This document shows positions 36,630 through 46,202 of a stretch of 61,511 nt of DNA, one piece after another; positions within the stretch are counted from its first letter, which is position 1, and every line of letters begins with the position of its first letter. The DNA is from an uncultured Flavobacteriaceae bacterium (lineage in GTDB: Bacteria > Bacteroidota > Bacteroidia > Flavobacteriales > Flavobacteriaceae): contig CAJQQG010000043.1 of the NCBI GenBank assembly GCA_905480425.1, positions 1 through 61,511 of the forward strand, written 5' to 3'. The translations under genes were made by a program, and so were the position numbers. Under the pieces are notes generated by a model. The model was not told the DNA's origin. It did no database searches and saw nothing but the letters and a program-made list of their open reading frames with translations.

Positions 36630-37871
36630 ATGAAGGCAGAATTAATAACTATTGGAGACGAAATTTTAATTGGGCAAATTATCAACACAAATGCTGTTTT
36701 TTTAGCCAAAGAATTAAATAAAATTGGAATAGAAATTGCCCAAATTACGAGTATTTCCGATCAAAAAGAACATATTATTGAGGCTTTAGATGCCTCAACT
36801 AAAAGGGCAGAAGTTGTAATTCTTACGGGCGGGTTGGGTCCTACTAAAGATGATTTAACAAAGCATACACTGTGTGAATATTTTAACGATACTTTAATAG
36901 AAAATGAGGAAATTCTTGCTCATATAGAAGAGATTTTTAAAAAATATGTAAATACGCCTATAAATAATCATAATCGTCAACAAGCACTCCTACCATCAAA
37001 AGCAAGTATTTTTAAAAATGATCACGGAACAGCTTCTGGCATGTGGTTTGAAAAAAAAGGCCAAATCATTATTTCGCTTCCTGGGGTTCCCTTTGAAATG
37101 AAATCTTTGATGAATCAAAGTGTAATTCCACAACTTCAAAAGCATTTCACCCGTCCTTTTATTTTACACAAAACAATTATGACTTATGGTCTCGGTGAAA
37201 GTGCCATAGCAGAGCGTATTGAAGCGTGGGAGAATAATTTACCACAAATAATTAAGCTAGCCTACCTTCCTAACCTAGGTAGGGTAAGAATTCGTTTATC
37301 GTCGGTGGGGTCAAATGAGGAGCTACTTAAAGATGCAATTGATAGCGAAATAGAGAAGTTATTACCTCTTATAAACGATATTTTTGTTGGTTTTGAAGAT
37401 GAGACTTCTTTGGAACTTCAAATAAAAGAAGGTTTTGTGAAGCAACAAAAAACATTAGCATTGGCAGAAAGTTGTACAGGAGGTGAAATTGCATCTCGTT
37501 TGACTCAAGTCGCAGGAGCTTCAGGGTATTTTAAGGGCTGTGCTGTTGCTTATCACACACAAAGTAAAACAGATTTGTTAGGAGTTTCAGAGGCTTTAAT
37601 TAATAAATACTCTGTTGTCAGTAAAGAAGTTGCTTCAGCAATGGCTCAAAATGCAAGAAAAAAATTCAATGCTACCGTTGGCTTATCAACTACTGGGAAT
37701 GCAGGACCATCAAAAGGGGACTCTGATGCAGAAATTGGGACTGTTTGGATAGCTATAGCTACTCAAGATAAAATAGTTACTGAAAAGTTTCTTTTTGGAA
37801 GACACCGTGAACGAGTAATCGGTAAGTCAGTAAACAAAGCCCTTGAGCTATTAATGAATCAAATCATTTAA
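36630..37871 (+). CDS. cinA: CinA: molybdopterin-binding-like and nicotinamide-nucleotide amidase domains
   Basis: A 413-residue two-domain CinA. The N-terminal MoCF-like domain (about 1-170) has AELITIGDEILIGQI and ILTGGLGPTKDDLTKH; the C-terminal CinA/PncC domain (about 255-410) has LALAESCTGGEIASRLT, the nucleophile and turn typical of nicotinamide-mononucleotide deamidases, then STTGNAGPSKGD. It recycles pyridine nucleotides, and competence induction is not implied here. It starts 1 base after the FAH gene. Confidence 0.94.
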   Translation: MKAELITIGDEILIGQIINTNAVFLAKELNKIGIEIAQITSISDQKEHIIEALDASTKRAEVVILTGGLGPTKDDLTKHTLCEYFNDTLIENEEILAHIEEIFKKYVNTPINNHNRQQALLPSKASIFKNDHGTASGMWFEKKGQIIISLPGVPFEMKSLMNQSVIPQLQKHFTRPFILHKTIMTYGLGESAIAERIEAWENNLPQIIKLAYLPNLGRVRIRLSSVGSNEELLKDAIDSEIEKLLPLINDIFVGFEDETSLELQIKEGFVKQQKTLALAESCTGGEIASRLTQVAGASGYFKGCAVAYHTQSKTDLLGVSEALINKYSVVSKEVASAMAQNARKKFNATVGLSTTGNAGPSKGDSDAEIGTVWIAIATQDKIVTEKFLFGRHRERVIGKSVNKALELLMNQII

Positions 37872-37986
37872 GTAATAATAATATTTATTTATTTTTCTTG
37901 CGAGGCCTTTTGATGTGTTAAAATTAAATCATACAAATACCTTTATATTTAAAATTCAAAAAACTCTTTAAAATTTAGGCAAACAA

Positions 37987-38017
37987 TTTTGTTACTCTAT
38001 AAAAAACAGTAAATTTG
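37987..38017 (+). promoter_or_regulatory. Promoter of rpmB-rpmG operon
   Basis: TTTTG ending at 37991 and TAAATTTG at 38010-38017, 18 bases apart, fit the -33/-7 pair of Bacteroidota. The -7 element ends 23 bases before the rpmB ATG. Confidence 0.6.
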
Positions 38018-38040
38018 CACCCACGTTAAAAAAGACGAAA

Positions 38041-38280
38041 ATGTCAAAAATTTGTGAATTAACCGGAAAACGCGTAATGTTTGGAAACAATGTTTCTAAA
38101 GCCTTAAATCGTACTAAACGACGTTTTGATGCGAATATTATTAAAAAACGTTTTTATATTCCTGAAGAAGATAAGTGGGTTTCCCTAACTATATCAACAG
38201 CGACTCTGAAAACAATCAACAAAAAAGGAATTTCCTCTGTTTTGAAACAAGCCAGAGAGAAAGGAAATTATAAAGGGTAA
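38041..38280 (+). CDS. rpmB: 50S ribosomal protein L28
   Basis: A 79-residue L28: [20 protein letters not shown], then TKRRFDANI. It starts the small operon rpmB-rpmG-DUF4295, with rpmG 4 bases downstream. The length is normal. No zinc-binding Cys pairs: only the single Cys in CELTGK, so it is the zinc-independent form. Confidence 0.96.
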   Translation: MSKICELTGKRVMFGNNVSKALNRTKRRFDANIIKKRFYIPEEDKWVSLTISTATLKTINKKGISSVLKQAREKGNYKG

Positions 38281-38284
38281 TACA

Positions 38285-38467
38285 ATGGCAAAGAAAGGAA
38301 ACAGAGTACAGGTTATTTTAGAATGTATAGAGCACAAAGAAACTGGGCGTGCAGGTACCTCTCGTTATATAACAACTAAAAACAAGAAGAACTCTCCTGA
38401 GCGTTTGGAAATTAAAAAATTCAACCCGATTTTGAAAAAAATGACGGTTCATAAAGAAATTAAATAA
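38285..38467 (+). CDS. rpmG: 50S ribosomal protein L33
   Basis: A 60-residue L33: [29 protein letters not shown], and [14 protein letters not shown]. Only one Cys is present, so this is the form without the four-Cys zinc ribbon. It lies 4 bases after rpmB and 3 bases before the DUF4295 gene. Confidence 0.95.
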   Translation: MAKKGNRVQVILECIEHKETGRAGTSRYITTKNKKNSPERLEIKKFNPILKKMTVHKEIK

Positions 38468-38470
38468 GTC

Positions 38471-38623
38471 ATGGCAAAGAAATCCGTAGCATCATTACAG
38501 ACAGGTTCAAAAAGATTAACCAAAGCCATTAAGATGGTGAAAAAGGAAGGTAGTAACTCATATAGTTTTGTTGAAACTATTATTGCACCTGATCACGCCG
38601 TTAAATGGTTAGACAAAAAATAA
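38471..38623 (+). CDS. DUF4295 small basic protein
   Basis: A 50-residue lysine-rich protein: MAKKSVASLQTGSKRLTKAI, YSFVETIIAPD, and a WLDKK end. This is the DUF4295 family, which in Bacteroidota sits behind rpmB-rpmG. Its position and composition point to a ribosome-associated protein; the function is not established. It is followed by a terminator, then ftsY. Confidence 0.88.
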   Translation: MAKKSVASLQTGSKRLTKAIKMVKKEGSNSYSFVETIIAPDHAVKWLDKK

Positions 38624-38644
38624 GATTTTATAAATCTTAAAATA

Positions 38645-38672
38645 AAAGCTACTTTTAAGGTAGCTTTTTTTA
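38645..38672 (+). terminator. Rho-independent terminator after DUF4295 gene
   Basis: AAAGCTAC (38645-38652) pairs with GTAGCTTT (38660-38667), followed by T's. It lies only 13 bases before ftsY, which therefore needs read-through or a promoter within the hairpin region. Confidence 0.8.
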
Positions 38673-38684
38673 TACAATAAAGTT

Positions 38685-39638
38685 ATGGGAAAACTTAGTA
38701 ATTTTTTTTCAAAACAAGACCAAGATAAGCTTGATCATGGGCTTTCCAACACTAAGAAATCTTTTTTTTCAAGACTGGGTACGGCTGTAATTGGTAAAAC
38801 AAAAATTGATGAAGATGTTCTAGATGAATTAGAAACTATTTTAATCCAGTCAGATGTTGGTGTTGCGACAACTTTAAAAATAATTGCTGCTTTAGAGGCG
38901 AGAATAGCAAAAGATAAATACTTAAAAACAGGAGATCTTATTCAGAGAATGCAAGAAGAAATTCTTGCACTTTTGGTTAATTCAGAGAATAATACTCAAA
39001 GTAGTTTTGAGGACAACCTTAAATCCCAACCTCATGTTGTTATGGTTGTAGGAGTGAATGGTGTTGGTAAAACAACGTCAGTAGGAAAGTTAGCTCATCA
39101 ATACAAAAAAGCAGGTAAAAAAGTAATGTTAGGGGCAGCAGATACTTTTCGTGCCGGTGCAATTGATCAATTACAGATTTGGGCAGATCGTGTTGAGGTT
39201 CCTTTGGTGCGTCAAGAGATGGGAAGTGATCCAGCCTCTGTAGCCTTTGATACCCTAGAGTCTGCAAAAGCACAAGGTTGCGATATTGTATTTATTGATA
39301 CTGCAGGACGCTTGCACAATAAGGTGAATCTTATGAATGAATTGACTAAGGTGAAGCGAGTAATGTCTAAGATTATTACAGATGCTCCTCATGAAGTCCT
39401 TTTGGTTTTAGATGGTTCAACGGGTCAAAATGCATTTGAACAGGCAAAACAATTTACTGCCGCAACTGATGTAACTAGTTTGGCAATTACAAAATTAGAT
39501 GGTACTGCTAAAGGTGGAGTATTATTAGGAATATCTGATCAGTTTCAGATTCCTGTAAAGTATATAGGTGTAGGAGAGGGGATTGATGATATTCAAGTTT
39601 TTAACCCAAAAGCCTACATAAAAACTCTTTTTAGCTAA
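38685..39638 (+). CDS. ftsY: Signal recognition particle receptor FtsY
   Basis: A 317-residue SRP receptor GTPase that docks ribosomes to SecYEG. The N domain is followed by the G domain: GVNGVGKTTSVGKLA, DTFRAGAIDQLQIWADR, FIDTAGRLHNK, TKLDGTAKGG and the final IGVGEGIDDI. The acidic A domain found in enterobacteria is absent, as usual in Bacteroidota. A hydrolase gene follows after 2 bases. Confidence 0.96.
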   Translation: MGKLSNFFSKQDQDKLDHGLSNTKKSFFSRLGTAVIGKTKIDEDVLDELETILIQSDVGVATTLKIIAALEARIAKDKYLKTGDLIQRMQEEILALLVNSENNTQSSFEDNLKSQPHVVMVVGVNGVGKTTSVGKLAHQYKKAGKKVMLGAADTFRAGAIDQLQIWADRVEVPLVRQEMGSDPASVAFDTLESAKAQGCDIVFIDTAGRLHNKVNLMNELTKVKRVMSKIITDAPHEVLLVLDGSTGQNAFEQAKQFTAATDVTSLAITKLDGTAKGGVLLGISDQFQIPVKYIGVGEGIDDIQVFNPKAYIKTLFS

Positions 39639-39640
39639 TT

Positions 39641-40651
39641 ATGATTAAAGATTATAGCCTAAAAATATTAAAAGTAATAGCCATAGTATTTTTAATTCTG
39701 GGTGCTATTTATTTAGTAGGGCCAAGGGTTGAGACTCCAGAGTTTAGCAATGAAGTCCCTGAAGTTCCTGACAATTTGGTCAAACTTCAAAAGTGGATTA
39801 ATACAAAAGAAATTCTACAGGGGAATGTTCGTCCAGGCAATGCTTCTAAAATAATTTTTAACGATTCTATTCCCCAGAAAACAGAATATAGTGTCATTTA
39901 TTATCATGGATTTACGGCATCCGGAATGGAAGGAGATCCTGTTCATCGTAATATTTCAAATGTCCTTGGAGCAAATCTATATATACCAAGGCTTTTTGGA
40001 CACGGTCTTGAAGAAGAAGAGTCGATGTTGAATTTTAATAATGATGATTTTTGGAAATCAGGAAAAGAGGCCCTAGAAGTTGCTAAAAAACTAGGTGAAA
40101 AAGTAATTGTTTTGGGAACAAGCCATGGTGGGTCATTAGCACTTGCTTTAGGGAATGATCCTTCTATAGAGGCCATGCTTTTATTTGGCCCCAATATAGC
40201 TGTATTTGACCCCAAAGCTAAATTATTATCAAAACCTTGGGGATTACAAATTGGTCGTTTAGTAAAGGGAGGAAACTATCATGAGTGGGAAGCTAATGAT
40301 GAAAAGAAAAAGTATTGGTCTACTAAAACTCGTTTGGAGGCTATGACACACATGCAGAAGTTTTTAGATGTTAAGATGAGGCGTTCTGTCTTTAAAAAAG
40401 TTAAAGTTCCTGTATTTTTAGCCTATTATTATAAAAGCGATAGCTTACAAGATAATGTAGTTTCTGTACCTGCAATGTTAAAGATGTACGATCAACTAGG
40501 AACGCCAGACTCTTTAAAGGAAAAACAAGCATTTCCTGAGGTCGGTGATCATGTTCTTACTTCATATATATCAACCCAATATTACGATGTTGTAACAAAA
40601 GCTTCTTTAGCTTTTTTATCAAAAATAATAACGCCTAATAAACCTAAATAG
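39641..40651 (+). CDS. Membrane-anchored alpha/beta hydrolase
   Basis: A 336-residue protein with one N-terminal membrane anchor (about 8-28) and an alpha/beta hydrolase fold. The oxyanion region is YYHGFTASGME; the nucleophile elbow is LGTSHGGSLAL (GxSxG); the late His is in VGDHVLTSY. It probably acts as an esterase or lipase-like enzyme on the periplasmic side. The substrate is unknown. It lies between ftsY and rimO with 2- and 13-base gaps. Confidence 0.85.
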   Translation: MIKDYSLKILKVIAIVFLILGAIYLVGPRVETPEFSNEVPEVPDNLVKLQKWINTKEILQGNVRPGNASKIIFNDSIPQKTEYSVIYYHGFTASGMEGDPVHRNISNVLGANLYIPRLFGHGLEEEESMLNFNNDDFWKSGKEALEVAKKLGEKVIVLGTSHGGSLALALGNDPSIEAMLLFGPNIAVFDPKAKLLSKPWGLQIGRLVKGGNYHEWEANDEKKKYWSTKTRLEAMTHMQKFLDVKMRRSVFKKVKVPVFLAYYYKSDSLQDNVVSVPAMLKMYDQLGTPDSLKEKQAFPEVGDHVLTSYISTQYYDVVTKASLAFLSKIITPNKPK

Positions 40652-40664
40652 GTTTCATTAAATT

Positions 40665-41969
40665 ATGAGAACAAAATCTACTCAAAAAAATACAATCAAT
40701 GTTATTACTTTAGGTTGTTCAAAAAACGTTTATGATTCAGAAGTACTTATGGGTCAGTTGCGTGCAAGCGATAAAAAAGTAGTTCATCAAGAGGAAGGAA
40801 ATATAGTTGTAATAAATACCTGTGGGTTTATTGATAATGCTAAAGAAGAATCAATTAATACCATTCTTGAGCAAGTTAAAAATAAAGAAGCAGGAAAAAT
40901 CGATAAGGTTTATGTAACAGGCTGTTTAAGTGAGCGTTACAAGCCTGACTTGCAAAAAGAAATCCCTCAAGTTGATGAATATTTTGGAACAACAGACCTT
41001 CCACAATTATTAAAGGTTTTAGGAGCAGATTATAAGCATGAATTAGTGGGGGAGCGAATTCTAACAACTCCAAAGCATTTTGCCTATTTAAAAGTTTCTG
41101 AAGGCTGTGATCGTCCATGTTCTTTTTGTGCTATTCCTTTAATGCGAGGTAGCCACCGTTCAACACCAATAGAAGAAGTCGTGAAACAAGCGCGTCAATT
41201 AGCTAAAGAAGGTGTAAAAGAATTGATGTTGATAGCGCAAGATTTAACATATTACGGATTAGACCTCTATAAAGAAAGAAAATTAGCTGATTTACTTTTA
41301 GCTCTCGTGGCTGTTGAGGGTATCGAATGGATTCGATTACATTATGCTTTTCCAACTGGCTTTCCTGAAAATGTTTTAGAAGTGATGCGTGAGCAACCTA
41401 AAGTGTGTAATTACTTAGACATACCCTTACAGCATATTGCTGACCCCATTCTTAAGTCAATGCGAAGAGGTACCACAAAAGAAAAGACCACCACTTTGTT
41501 AAAGAAATTTCGTAAAGAGGTGCCTGGAATAATTCTTAGAACTTCATTAATAGTTGGATATCCCGGAGAAACAGAAGAAGATTTTGAAACCCTAAAAAAT
41601 TGGGTTAAAGAAATGCGTTTTGAGCGTCTAGGTTGTTTTACTTATAGTCATGAGGAGAATACCCATGCCCATCAATTAAAAGACGATGTAACCGAACAGG
41701 TAAAGCAAGAACGTTCCAATGTCATTATGGAAATTCAGTCACAAATTTCCTGGGAACACAACCAATCGTGTGTGGGGAAAACCTACCGTTGTTTAATTGA
41801 CCGTAAAGAAGGTGAAAATTATGTAGGGCGAACTTTTATGGATTCTCCAGATGTTGATAATGAGGTATTAGTAAATGCAACCACTCATTATCTAAAGCAA
41901 GGTGAATTTGTAGACTTATTAATCACTGAAGCTTCAGACTACGACTTAATAGGAACACCGATTAAATAA
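40665..41969 (+). CDS. rimO: Ribosomal protein S12 methylthiotransferase RimO
   Basis: A 434-residue radical-SAM methylthiotransferase that modifies an Asp of ribosomal protein S12. The MTTase domain has the Cys of ITLGCSKNVYDSE, NTCGFI and TGCLSERY; the radical-SAM cluster is CDRPCSFCAIPLMRG; a C-terminal TRAM domain follows (CLIDRKEGENYVGRT). The SKNxxDSE text favours RimO over MiaB. It ends 15 bases before the convergent peptidase gene. Confidence 0.95.
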   Translation: MRTKSTQKNTINVITLGCSKNVYDSEVLMGQLRASDKKVVHQEEGNIVVINTCGFIDNAKEESINTILEQVKNKEAGKIDKVYVTGCLSERYKPDLQKEIPQVDEYFGTTDLPQLLKVLGADYKHELVGERILTTPKHFAYLKVSEGCDRPCSFCAIPLMRGSHRSTPIEEVVKQARQLAKEGVKELMLIAQDLTYYGLDLYKERKLADLLLALVAVEGIEWIRLHYAFPTGFPENVLEVMREQPKVCNYLDIPLQHIADPILKSMRRGTTKEKTTTLLKKFRKEVPGIILRTSLIVGYPGETEEDFETLKNWVKEMRFERLGCFTYSHEENTHAHQLKDDVTEQVKQERSNVIMEIQSQISWEHNQSCVGKTYRCLIDRKEGENYVGRTFMDSPDVDNEVLVNATTHYLKQGEFVDLLITEASDYDLIGTPIK

Positions 41970-41984
41970 GCTTAAAAGGTTTTT

Positions 41985-44429
41985 TTAAAAGAAAAGAGCA
42001 TTGGCAAACACTATTTTTCCTGAATACCAAAAACTTCTAAAAAGCACATTATCAACGAGATAAATAATATTACCTCTACCTAGAGATTCTTCTCCAAAAA
42101 TCAGTGATTTCTTCTGACGTTCAATTGCTTTATACCCTATAAATCCAGCCAAGGGAAGAGTATTTTCATTTATGAAGGCTGCATTGTCATCGTTTTCTAA
42201 AAAAGAATATGCTTGTTCGTTTAATTTTAAACTATAGTAACTATCTAAACCAAAACTTAATGGGTGAGTTTTATCAAGAGATACTGCGTAAATACTTCCC
42301 GTTGTAATCTCACTAATCTCATTTCTTTCTTGTTCTCCTTTGGGAATTAGTGTCATTTCACTTACAATACTTTTCTTTTTTTCTAATTTAAAAAAATCGG
42401 TATTTGCAAACTTATTTAAAGCTCCAGAAATAGCAATAATTTTCCCTCCTCTTCGAATCCATTCAATAATTTTATCATTAGTGTTATTAGTTTTCCACTT
42501 CTCATAATATCCATTTGGAATGATTAGTTGATCAATTTCTGATAATGCACTTCCTAACTTATTTTCATCAATTTGCATTAAAGGATACGCTAATTGTTGT
42601 TCAAAATAATGCCATACTTCTCCATAGCTCAAAGTTGAAGCATCATCACTTCTGAGAATAGCAATTTTAGGTGCTTTAATCAAGTGTAATTCATTCGCAC
42701 CTAAATCAGGTCCCGAAGTTGAATATCCCGTTGTTATGGGGTGTAATTTTCTGTTAAAATCTTTTGCAAGACTAGCTATCTTCTTAAGATAATTTTCATG
42801 GTTTAAATTATCTCCTTTAAGAATAAAAATACTTCCTGGATTCCAGTTTTTCCCACTATTTGAAATGGGTAGGCTAGTGTATCTAATTCCAATTCCTTGT
42901 TTAAGTAATGCCGCTATAAATTTTGCGTCATTAAAACTACCATAGGAAAGTGCATACCCATACATTTTCTCTGAAAGCACACTATTTGTTTCTGTATTAA
43001 TCTTTATAGCTTCGGTTTCAACTTCTTCTTTTGTGGCAATTGCTTTTAGACCATATGCATAGGGCAAAGACCATGCTGTTATGTCATATGTAAGCGAATC
43101 ATTTAATTTAGTTTGCGGTTCTAAGAGGACCTGTACCATTTTTCCTTTAGGCTGATTGGTAGGAACTACAAGTGCATTTTTCGAAAAGGAGGTATTAGTA
43201 GTTTTTTGTTTTTGATAATTGAATCCTTTTAAAGTATTATTTTTCTTTAATGCATAGCTTTTTATATCATGTTTATTTAAAAGTGAAGCCAAAGCATCAA
43301 TTTTATCAACATTACCCTCTAGCACAAAGTTTTTGTACTTTAAATTTTTATTTTTAAAATATGCTTGATAATTTTCATTGAGTATTTTTTTGTTTTTCAC
43401 AGCCATTTCAACAGTAGAAATTCCTGTAGTATAGTGGTGTTCAATTCGGTCAATGAGCGTTAACTCAATATTCTCGTTGTTGTCAATACCTAAGCCAGCA
43501 ACTCCCCCTCCTGCTTGTTCATAGGTCATGCCAATTGATCCTAAAAACATTGCATAACTGTCGCCATAACTAGGATAGAGTAAGTCAAAATTTTGTTTAG
43601 TAAAATAAAACCATCCTTCTTTATCAAAATAACTTGCGTGGTTTTTGCCAATTGCATCTTGAAAGTCAATTTGAAAATTAGTTATAACTTCATGAAGTGG
43701 TTCTGCTGCTGGTGCAAAATAATATGGATTATTAATTCCTTGTTCATGAAAGTCAACATGAATATGAGGTAACCAAAGATTATATTTTTTTACACGTTGC
43801 TCTGACTCTAGTTGGGTTAACCAAGCCCAGTCACGGTTTAAATCAAACATATAATGATTACTTCTCCCGTTGTGCCAAGATTCTCTATGTTCACGAGTTA
43901 AACCATTACTGTCATAAGGAGTGCTTTTTGTTTGGTTATAAAAATTCACATAACGATCTCGTCCATCGGGGTTAATACATGGATCGATAATCACAATGGT
44001 ATCTTTCAGCCAATCACTATATTTTGTGAGTAATGCATGGGCTGTTTTCATTGCAGCCTCTGTACTCGAGGATTCATTTCCGTGAACGTTATAGCTGAGC
44101 CATACTATTGCTTTTTCATTATTCACAGGTCCTTTTTCTATACCACTATTTTGTAAATGTGTTTTTCTGATTGACTCAAGATTTTTCAAGTTTTCAGGAG
44201 AAGAAATAAAAACCAGTTGCAGTAAGCGACCTTCATTGGTTTTTCCGTAAGATTGCAACTGAAGAGCTTCGGATCCAGTCTCTAAATGTTTAAAATAATC
44301 AACTACTTGATGGTGTCTTGAGAAGTTGGTGCCTAGGGAATACCCTAAATATTCTTTTGGAGATTGAATTTGAGATTGAAGAACAAGTGTAAATAATAAA
44401 AAGAGGTTGCTAAGAGACTTTTTGAGCAT
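41985..44429 (-). CDS. Secreted M14-family zinc carboxypeptidase
   Basis: An 814-residue exported peptidase. The signal peptide runs about 1-20; the M14 catalytic domain occupies about 30-350. Zinc ligands are HGNE in NVHGNESSSTEA and the later His in HVDFHEQG; PCINPDGRDRY carries the substrate-carboxylate-binding region, and the catalytic Glu is likely in the SIGMTYEQAGG segment. The remaining 450 or so residues include a glutamine-amidotransferase-like part (KIAILRSDDAS, IIPNGYYEKW), common in Bacteroidota M14 proteins. It probably degrades peptides in the periplasm or outside. Confidence 0.9.
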   Translation of the reverse strand: MLKKSLSNLFLLFTLVLQSQIQSPKEYLGYSLGTNFSRHHQVVDYFKHLETGSEALQLQSYGKTNEGRLLQLVFISSPENLKNLESIRKTHLQNSGIEKGPVNNEKAIVWLSYNVHGNESSSTEAAMKTAHALLTKYSDWLKDTIVIIDPCINPDGRDRYVNFYNQTKSTPYDSNGLTREHRESWHNGRSNHYMFDLNRDWAWLTQLESEQRVKKYNLWLPHIHVDFHEQGINNPYYFAPAAEPLHEVITNFQIDFQDAIGKNHASYFDKEGWFYFTKQNFDLLYPSYGDSYAMFLGSIGMTYEQAGGGVAGLGIDNNENIELTLIDRIEHHYTTGISTVEMAVKNKKILNENYQAYFKNKNLKYKNFVLEGNVDKIDALASLLNKHDIKSYALKKNNTLKGFNYQKQKTTNTSFSKNALVVPTNQPKGKMVQVLLEPQTKLNDSLTYDITAWSLPYAYGLKAIATKEEVETEAIKINTETNSVLSEKMYGYALSYGSFNDAKFIAALLKQGIGIRYTSLPISNSGKNWNPGSIFILKGDNLNHENYLKKIASLAKDFNRKLHPITTGYSTSGPDLGANELHLIKAPKIAILRSDDASTLSYGEVWHYFEQQLAYPLMQIDENKLGSALSEIDQLIIPNGYYEKWKTNNTNDKIIEWIRRGGKIIAISGALNKFANTDFFKLEKKKSIVSEMTLIPKGEQERNEISEITTGSIYAVSLDKTHPLSFGLDSYYSLKLNEQAYSFLENDDNAAFINENTLPLAGFIGYKAIERQKKSLIFGEESLGRGNIIYLVDNVLFRSFWYSGKIVFANALFF

Positions 44430-44520
44430 AATTTTATTTTTAGAACTTTAAATTTACACTTTCTAATTAAACTCTAAATTTCTTTTCCCAAAAAACGAAT
44501 ATATTTACACAAAATCATTC

Positions 44521-46125
44521 ATGAACAAACAACATATTCCTTTTCGAGATACAGGTCGTTTTTCTAGTTTGATTTGTGATTATTTATCAGAGAATAATAC
44601 TTTAAAGCCTTTCTATGGTCTGTTTCCAACCCTGAATAATTTTAAAACTCAGATTACTGATAAAACTAAAAGTTATTCAGCTACCCATCGAAACGTATTG
44701 GTTCAATCTCTTCGAGAGCAATATGAAATAATAACACCCTCTTCTTTAGTACTTGAAAACTTAGATCTTTTAGCTCAAAAAAATACATTTACTATCACTA
44801 CAGGTCATCAATTGAGTTTAATGACAGGACCCTTATATTTCCTTTATAAGATCATTAGTACTATAAATTTATGTGAACAATTAAAAGTTAAATACCCTTC
44901 TTCAAATTTTGTTCCAGTATATTGGATGGCCAGTGAAGATCATGATTTTGAGGAAATTAGTTCATTTCGATTTCAAGATAAACGTATTAATTGGCACCGT
45001 GATTCTGCGGGAGCTGTTGGTGAAATTCCTTTAGATGATTTGCAAGAGGTTTTGGATGTTTTTGAGCAGTATATAGGCACCTCAGTAAATTCAAATACAA
45101 TTCGTAAATGGATCACTGAAAGTTACCGTGCTTCTCATAACCTATCTGAAGCCACCTTTCGTTTGGTTAATGAACTTTTTGGTGACAAGGGTTTAATAAT
45201 TTTAGAACCAAACATACCTGCGTTAAAAAAATTATTCATACCTATCTTAAAAGCAGAACTTACCAGTCAACATTCTTTTAAGAATGTAAACAGTCAAGTA
45301 GAAAATATACAAAAAACCTATAGTACCTCGTTCATTCCTCAAGTGAATCCAAGAAAAATAAATTTATTTTATTTAGCAAAAAACAATCGCTATCGTATTG
45401 AAAAAGAAGCTGGAGAATTTTCGTTAAATGGAACTGAAGAGCGTTTTTCTGAAGCTAGTTTTTTAAAAATTTTAGAAATTCATCCTGAATATTTTTCTCC
45501 AAATGTTATTTTACGTCCAGTTTATCAAGAGGTTATTTTACCTAATTTATGCTACATTGGTGGTGGTGGAGAGATTGCCTATTGGTTTCAACTAAAAAAG
45601 CACTTTGATTTTTTAAAGATTCCTTTTCCTGTTTTACTTTTGAGGAACTCGGCAGTCATTTATTCTAAAAAAACTGCTAAAAAAATCAAAAATCTAGATT
45701 TAGATGTGTCAGATTTTTTCTTAAAAAGAAGTATTATAATCAACAAAAAGATTCGAGAAGTAAGTGATATTGATCTTGACTTATCCTTCTTGAAAACTCA
45801 ATTAAACAAACAATTTGATTATTTAAATAAATTAGTTGCAAAAACAGATAAGTCTTTTGAAGGAGCAGTTACTGCTCAAAATATAAAACAGCTAAAAGGT
45901 ATTTCTAATCTAGAGAAACGATTATTAAAGGCACAAAAAAAGATGCTTGCAGATAAAGTTAACCGCCTTGTAGATCTTCACGAGCAGCTTTTTCCTGATG
46001 ACACACTCCAAGAGCGAACCATAAATTTTGTATCTCTTTATCTTAAGATTGGAGATGCTTTTTTGCCAACTCTTTTTGAAGCACTGGATCCTATGAATCC
46101 AAATTTTGTTTTACTGGAATATTAG
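44521..46125 (+). CDS. bshC: Bacillithiol biosynthesis cysteine ligase BshC
   Basis: A 534-residue BshC, which adds cysteine to glucosaminyl-malate to make bacillithiol. Seen: TTGHQLSLMTGPLYFLYKII, YWMASEDHDFEE, PRKINLFYL, and CYIGGGGEIAYWFQLK, with a long C-terminal coiled coil (about 400-490) holding LSNLEKRLLKAQKKML-like text. This shows that the organism probably uses bacillithiol as its low-molecular-weight thiol; bshA and bshB are not in the window. A TATATTTA at 44500-44507 may be part of its promoter. Confidence 0.92.
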   Translation: MNKQHIPFRDTGRFSSLICDYLSENNTLKPFYGLFPTLNNFKTQITDKTKSYSATHRNVLVQSLREQYEIITPSSLVLENLDLLAQKNTFTITTGHQLSLMTGPLYFLYKIISTINLCEQLKVKYPSSNFVPVYWMASEDHDFEEISSFRFQDKRINWHRDSAGAVGEIPLDDLQEVLDVFEQYIGTSVNSNTIRKWITESYRASHNLSEATFRLVNELFGDKGLIILEPNIPALKKLFIPILKAELTSQHSFKNVNSQVENIQKTYSTSFIPQVNPRKINLFYLAKNNRYRIEKEAGEFSLNGTEERFSEASFLKILEIHPEYFSPNVILRPVYQEVILPNLCYIGGGGEIAYWFQLKKHFDFLKIPFPVLLLRNSAVIYSKKTAKKIKNLDLDVSDFFLKRSIIINKKIREVSDIDLDLSFLKTQLNKQFDYLNKLVAKTDKSFEGAVTAQNIKQLKGISNLEKRLLKAQKKMLADKVNRLVDLHEQLFPDDTLQERTINFVSLYLKIGDAFLPTLFEALDPMNPNFVLLEY

Positions 46126-46169
46126 CCACAGAAAAACATGTTGATTTTTTTTGTTGGTAGCCAGTCTCC

Positions 46170-46199
46170 TTGTTTTATTCGTCTATAATTGTATTTTTG
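46170..46199 (+). promoter_or_regulatory. Consensus promoter of guaA, predicting a leaderless mRNA
   Basis: TTG at 46170-46172, 19 bases, then TATTTTTG at 46192-46199: an exact fit to the Bacteroidota promoter. The -7 box ends 3 bases before the ATG at 46203, so transcription would begin at or next to the start codon. Confidence 0.65.
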
Positions 46200-46202
46200 C
46201 TC

